Source of the DNA: CAJXWH01 sp964343365
GTDB lineage: Bacteria; Pseudomonadota; Gammaproteobacteria; Arenicellales; UBA868
Length of the DNA: 9,340 nt
Reading direction: 5' to 3'
Assembly (NCBI GenBank): GCA_964343365.1
Contig: CAYFJI010000074.1
Location: forward strand, 1 to 9,340
Under the pieces are notes generated by a model. That model saw nothing but the letters and a program-made list of their open reading frames with translations. It did no database searches and was not told where the DNA came from. Shown piece after piece: positions 5,462-9,340 of the stretch. A program made the translations under genes and the position numbers. Each line of letters starts with the position of its first letter. Position 1 is the first letter of the stretch.

Positions 5462-8170
5462 ATGAAGACTCTCTCGTCAAAAAAATCTGCTAAAGAAGAA
5501 CAATCTGGGGCTGACGATTTCGATATTGACCCCTTAGAAACTAGAGAGTGGCAAGATGCCCTTGCCTCAGTACTAGAAGCTGATGGAGAAGGTCGAGCCC
5601 ATTTCCTAATTGAGACACTTATCGAACAAGCGCGACGTTCAGGTGCATTCATCCCCTATAGACCAACAACTTCATACCTCAACACCATTAGCATTGGAAA
5701 AGAGCCAGCAAATCCAGGTAATCAAGCACTTGAGAGAAAGATTAGATCCATAATCCGTTGGAATGCAATGGCAATGGTAGTACGAGCAAACGAGGGAGCA
5801 TCCGAGCTAGGAGGGCATATTGCTACCTTTGCATCATCAGCAACTCTGTATGATGTTGGTTTTAACCATTTTTGGAAAGGCTCGGATTCAGTTAATGGTC
5901 CGGATTTAATATTCTTTCAAGGACACTCAGCACCTGGCATATACGCCCGAGCTTTTCTAGAAGGAAGAATCCAAGAAAATCAACTGGAAAACTTCCGGCA
6001 AGAAGTGAACAAACATGGACTTTCTTCGTATCCTCATCCGTGGCTCATGCCTACCTTCTGGCAATTCCCCACAGTATCCATGGGTCTTGGCCCTATCCAA
6101 GCTGTTTACCAAGCACGATTCATGAAATATTTGAATCACCGTGGTATAAAGCCCATGGCCGATCGAAAGGTTTGGGCATTTGTTGGTGATGGCGAAATGG
6201 ATGAACCCGAGTCTATAGGGGCTTTAGGAATTGCTGGACGTGAATCACTAGATAATCTCATCTTTGTTATCAATTGCAACCTGCAACGTCTTGATGGGCC
6301 CGTACGAGGCAATGGAAAAATTATCCAAGAACTAGAGGGTACGTTCAGAGGAGCAGGCTGGAACGTAATCAAAGTAATTTGGGGATCATACTGGGATCCA
6401 CTTCTTATGCGAGATACCAAAGGATTATTAAAACAACGCATGGAAGACGCTGTGGATGGAGAATATCAAGCATTTAAGGCAAAAGATGGTGCTTTCGTTA
6501 GAAAACATTTTTTTGGCGTAGACCCAGAACTTGAAGCAATGGTTGCCAACATGTCTGATGAAGATATTTGGCGACTGAATCGAGGCGGGCATGACCCACA
6601 AAAGGTCTATGCTGCGTACGCAACAGCAGTCAAACACAATGGTCAACCTACGGTCATTCTAGCAAAAACTGTCAAAGGTTATGGTATGGGCGAATGGGGA
6701 GAAGGTCAAAATATTACACATCAACAAAAAAAGATGGATAGTGAAGCGCTGCTTGCGTTTCGTGATCGATTCAAGATACCTCTTACTGATCAAGATGCTA
6801 TTAAAGCAAAGTTTTATAGACCACAAGAAGATAGCGAAGAGCTTACTTATCTCAATGACCAACGAAAAAAATTAGGTGGCTATCTTCCAGAGCGTGATGA
6901 CAAAACTTCATCATATGATATCCCTGATATTTCGATATTCAAGTCTCAACTTGTGGGAACAGGTAAGCGAGAAATTTCGACTACAATGTCACTTGTTCAA
7001 TTGCTAAGTGCTTTAATTCGTGATTCCGATGTCGGTCGCTATATAGTCCCTATTGTTCCTGATGAATCTAGAACTTTTGGAATGGAAGGCATGTTTCGTC
7101 AAATCGGTATTTATTCGCCTCAAGGGCAGCTCTACATTCCAGAGGATTCTGAGCTACTGATGTACTACAGAGAAGACACAGATGGTCAAGTTTTACAAGA
7201 AGGGATTACAGAATCTGGGGCTATGGCATCGTGGATGGCAGCAGCTACATCTTATTCAAATCATGATGTCGCTATGATTCCCTTCTATATTTTCTACTCC
7301 ATGTTTGGATTCCAAAGAGTAGGTGATTTAGCATGGGCAGCTGGAGATATGCAGGCAAGAGGATTCTTGATAGGTGGGACTGCAGGACGGACGACTTTAG
7401 CAGGAGAAGGATTACAGCATCAAGATGGTCACAGTATGTTAATAGCTTCGACAATTCCGAATTGTGTCGCGTATGAGGCTACTTATGGATACGAATTAGC
7501 AGTCATTGTGCATAACGGACTTCAAAGAATGTTCGCGAAAAAAGAAAATATATTTTTCTACATATCTGTAATGAACGAAAATTATCAACACCCGAAGATG
7601 CCGAAAGATGTTGAGACGGATCTACTAAAAGGAATGTATCAAATTCGAAAAACAAAAAAAACGCGAAAACATACTCCTCGAGTACACTTGTTAGGTAGCG
7701 GAACAATTCTACGAGAATCGCTTGCTGCTGCAGAAATGCTTGAAAAAGACTTTGGTATACTATCAGATGTATGGGCTGTAACAAGCTTCAATGAACTTGC
7801 CCGAGAAGGACGGGATAAAAAACGATGGAATAGCTTACACCCAACTGATGTCCAAAAAATACCCTATGTGACCGAATGCTTAAACGATCAAAAGGTACCT
7901 GTAATAGCATCTACAGACTACGTTCGAAATTACCCTGAACAAATCCGTGAATTCATACCGAACAGCTATTATGTATTAGGCACAGATGGATTTGGTCGTA
8001 GCGCAACTCGAAAAGATTTGCGTACTTTCTTTGAAGTTGACAGACGCTATATCGTATTATCAGCTGTAAAAGCTCTCGTAGAGGAAAATTTTTTAGAAAC
8101 AAAAATGATGTCGAATGTAATTGAACGATACTCTATAGATCCTGAAAAAATAAACCCCATCCGGGTATAA
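5462..8170 (+). CDS. aceE: Pyruvate dehydrogenase E1 component, homodimeric type (AceE)
   Basis: AceE decarboxylates pyruvate with thiamine diphosphate and transfers the acetyl group to the lipoyl arm of AceF, the entry to acetyl-CoA. Counting from this ATG the product has 902 residues (E. coli 887) and aligns with the homodimeric family throughout. The ThDP motif runs from GDG (242-244) to NCN (271-273). H420 (in NITHQ), E584 (in QEGITE), and H653 and H657 (in LQHQDGH) correspond to catalytic or cofactor-activating E. coli positions H407, E571, H640 and H644. The C-terminus ends DPEKINPIRV, close to E. coli DADKVNPRLA. Two starts are possible: ATG 5462, or TTG 5453, which adds three residues. 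Neither has a clear Shine-Dalgarno site; ATG is preferred as the stronger codon. No frame extends further upstream with an ATG, GTG or TTG. aceF follows after 28 bases with no terminator between, so they form an operon. No pdhR lies directly upstream. Confidence 0.97.
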   Translation: MKTLSSKKSAKEEQSGADDFDIDPLETREWQDALASVLEADGEGRAHFLIETLIEQARRSGAFIPYRPTTSYLNTISIGKEPANPGNQALERKIRSIIRWNAMAMVVRANEGASELGGHIATFASSATLYDVGFNHFWKGSDSVNGPDLIFFQGHSAPGIYARAFLEGRIQENQLENFRQEVNKHGLSSYPHPWLMPTFWQFPTVSMGLGPIQAVYQARFMKYLNHRGIKPMADRKVWAFVGDGEMDEPESIGALGIAGRESLDNLIFVINCNLQRLDGPVRGNGKIIQELEGTFRGAGWNVIKVIWGSYWDPLLMRDTKGLLKQRMEDAVDGEYQAFKAKDGAFVRKHFFGVDPELEAMVANMSDEDIWRLNRGGHDPQKVYAAYATAVKHNGQPTVILAKTVKGYGMGEWGEGQNITHQQKKMDSEALLAFRDRFKIPLTDQDAIKAKFYRPQEDSEELTYLNDQRKKLGGYLPERDDKTSSYDIPDISIFKSQLVGTGKREISTTMSLVQLLSALIRDSDVGRYIVPIVPDESRTFGMEGMFRQIGIYSPQGQLYIPEDSELLMYYREDTDGQVLQEGITESGAMASWMAAATSYSNHDVAMIPFYIFYSMFGFQRVGDLAWAAGDMQARGFLIGGTAGRTTLAGEGLQHQDGHSMLIASTIPNCVAYEATYGYELAVIVHNGLQRMFAKKENIFFYISVMNENYQHPKMPKDVETDLLKGMYQIRKTKKTRKHTPRVHLLGSGTILRESLAAAEMLEKDFGILSDVWAVTSFNELAREGRDKKRWNSLHPTDVQKIPYVTECLNDQKVPVIASTDYVRNYPEQIREFIPNSYYVLGTDGFGRSATRKDLRTFFEVDRRYIVLSAVKALVEENFLETKMMSNVIERYSIDPEKINPIRV

Positions 8171-8198
8171 CAACTTTCTAACAAACCAATTGATGCTA

Positions 8199-9340
8199 AT
8201 GAGTAATGTAACTAACGTCACACTCCCAAATATCGGTGACTACAAGAGTGTTGAGGTAATAGAAATATTAGTTAATGTTGGCCAAACGATTAATAAGGAA
8301 GATTCTTTGATCACAATCGAAAGTGAAAAAGCATCTATGGATATACCATCACCATGTGATGGAATCGTAGTGGAAATTCGTGTAAACGTGGGTGATGAAA
8401 TATCTGAAGACAGTTTAATTTTGTTGATTGATTCTAACCAAAGCGTAGAAAATAGAAATCTCGAGCCTGAGTCAAAGCCAGATGCATCATCTCCAAAAAA
8501 AACAACTGAAAAAACAAAAAAAGTATTACCACATGAGATAATTGGAGCAGCGAAGAAGTCAAATGATGTGATTAACGAATCTGATAAAAAAGTCCCCTCT
8601 CAAACTGAAACTATTCCAAATTTTTCTGAATCCCTTTCACCACAAAAAACCCCGAATATATGCAGTCATGCAAGTCCAGCAGTCAGACGTTTCGGTCGCG
8701 AGCTTGGTGTTGAACTTGCGCTAATCAATGGATCGGGAAGAAAGGGAAGAATTCTTAAATCTGATATTGAAAAATTTGTAAAAAACCAACTTTTTAATAC
8801 CTCAAATAACTCTATAAAAAAACCAGATATTTCTCTAGAGAAAATGACGGCAGATTTTTCACAATGGGGTTCGATTGAGATAAAACCATTATCAAGAATC
8901 CAAAAGCGGTCTGGCACAAGACTTTTGAATGCTTGGAACAGTATCCCTCACGTAACTAACCATGAAGAAGTTGATATAACAAATTTAGAAGATTTTCGAA
9001 AAAGCTATGACAAAGAGAATAGAGATAAAGATCTACAAATAACGCTATTGCCATTCTTAATGAAAGCGATAGCTGTAGCATTAAACGCGTTCCCACAATT
9101 TAATTCATCTCTCGCACCTAATGAAAAAGATCTAATATTTAAAAAGTATATTAATATCGGAGTTGCTGTGGATACCCAAAATGGGCTAATTGTTCCTGTA
9201 ATTAAAGATATTGACAAGAAAAATGTCCGAAATCTTGCTACAGAAATTATGGAATTAAGCGCTCAGTCAAGGGATGGAAAAATTAAACCAAATGATCTAA
9301 AAGGAGGTTGTTTCACAATTTCTAATCTAGGTGGAATCGG
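8199..9340 (+). CDS. aceF: Pyruvate dehydrogenase E2, dihydrolipoamide acetyltransferase (partial, runs off right edge)
   Basis: AceF forms the core of the pyruvate dehydrogenase complex: its lipoyl arm takes the acetyl group from AceE and passes it to CoA. The frame is open for 380 codons to the window end. One lipoyl domain occupies about 5-78, with the lipoylated lysine K44 in the motif ESEKASMDIPSP. A hydrophilic linker rich in Lys, Ser, Glu and Thr (about 80-155) follows. The peripheral subunit-binding domain is at about 157-194 (ASPAVRRFGRELGVEL...GRILKSDIEKF). The catalytic acyltransferase domain begins near 227 (IKPLSRIQKRSG, IPHVTNHEEVDITNLEDFRK, GVAVDTQNGLIVPVIKD, FTISNLGG). The catalytic HxxxD motif lies beyond the edge. 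Only one lipoyl domain is present, against three in E. coli. The start is uncertain: ATG 8199 gives the family-like MSNV, but in-frame ATG 8193 and TTG 8190 precede it, and none has a Shine-Dalgarno site. It is probably co-transcribed and translationally coupled with aceE. Confidence 0.95.
   Translation, partial: MSNVTNVTLPNIGDYKSVEVIEILVNVGQTINKEDSLITIESEKASMDIPSPCDGIVVEIRVNVGDEISEDSLILLIDSNQSVENRNLEPESKPDASSPKKTTEKTKKVLPHEIIGAAKKSNDVINESDKKVPSQTETIPNFSESLSPQKTPNICSHASPAVRRFGRELGVELALINGSGRKGRILKSDIEKFVKNQLFNTSNNSIKKPDISLEKMTADFSQWGSIEIKPLSRIQKRSGTRLLNAWNSIPHVTNHEEVDITNLEDFRKSYDKENRDKDLQITLLPFLMKAIAVALNAFPQFNSSLAPNEKDLIFKKYINIGVAVDTQNGLIVPVIKDIDKKNVRNLATEIMELSAQSRDGKIKPNDLKGGCFTISNLGGI

Noticed and set aside
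5437..7784. Several short frames overlapping aceE, mostly antisense
   Set aside because: All are shadows of aceE, whose whole length matches the E1 family.
8666..9217. Two minus-strand frames opposite aceF
   Set aside because: aceF is the real gene here; the antisense frames show no recognisable features.
9299..9307. AGGAGG-like sequence near the right edge as a ribosome-binding site
   Set aside because: It encodes the conserved KGG of the E2 catalytic domain, and no start codon with a competing frame is apparent.

Overview
The window is AT-rich, tightly packed bacterial chromosome with five protein genes: two cut by the window edges, three complete. ssb lying divergent from uvrA, and a homodimeric-type pyruvate dehydrogenase E1 (AceE) followed by its E2 (AceF), are both typical of Gamma- and Betaproteobacteria. 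I therefore read this as a low-GC member of that group, but cannot name the genus. I see no tRNA, rRNA, CRISPR array, insertion sequence or phage gene.

Layout from left to right. (1) The 5' part of ssb on the minus strand (368 down to 1, running off the left edge). (2) A 338-base divergent intergenic region with candidate promoters but no recognisable LexA box. (3) uvrA on the plus strand (707-3556), complete and with its catalytic motifs intact. (4) After a 28-base gap, a convergent minus-strand gene (5213 down to 3585) encoding an ATP-sulfurylase-like domain fused to an APS kinase. (5) A divergent control region of about 240 bases (5214-5452) with several short dyads, a strong extended -10 promoter pointing at aceE, and a possible 12-codon upstream reading frame. 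(6) aceE on the plus strand (about 5462-8170), complete. (7) aceF on the plus strand (8199 to the right edge), cut within its catalytic domain.

Three unrelated functions are side by side. SSB and UvrA handle single-stranded DNA and nucleotide excision repair. The SAT-like/APS kinase fusion belongs to sulfate activation (PAPS formation). AceE and AceF form the first two components of the pyruvate dehydrogenase complex, which makes acetyl-CoA from pyruvate; lpd would be expected next or elsewhere.

The most unusual item is the sulfate-activation fusion. Its C-terminal APS kinase keeps the P-loop and substrate motifs. Its N-terminal ATP-sulfurylase-like domain aligns along its whole length with the family but has lost key residues in all three recognisable active-site motifs (QxRNPxHxxH, GRDHAG and ISGT), without any frameshift. 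It may be a pseudoenzyme or regulatory domain, or an enzyme with a changed substrate, attached to a working kinase. The rest of the gene content is ordinary housekeeping, with some control-region details worth checking.
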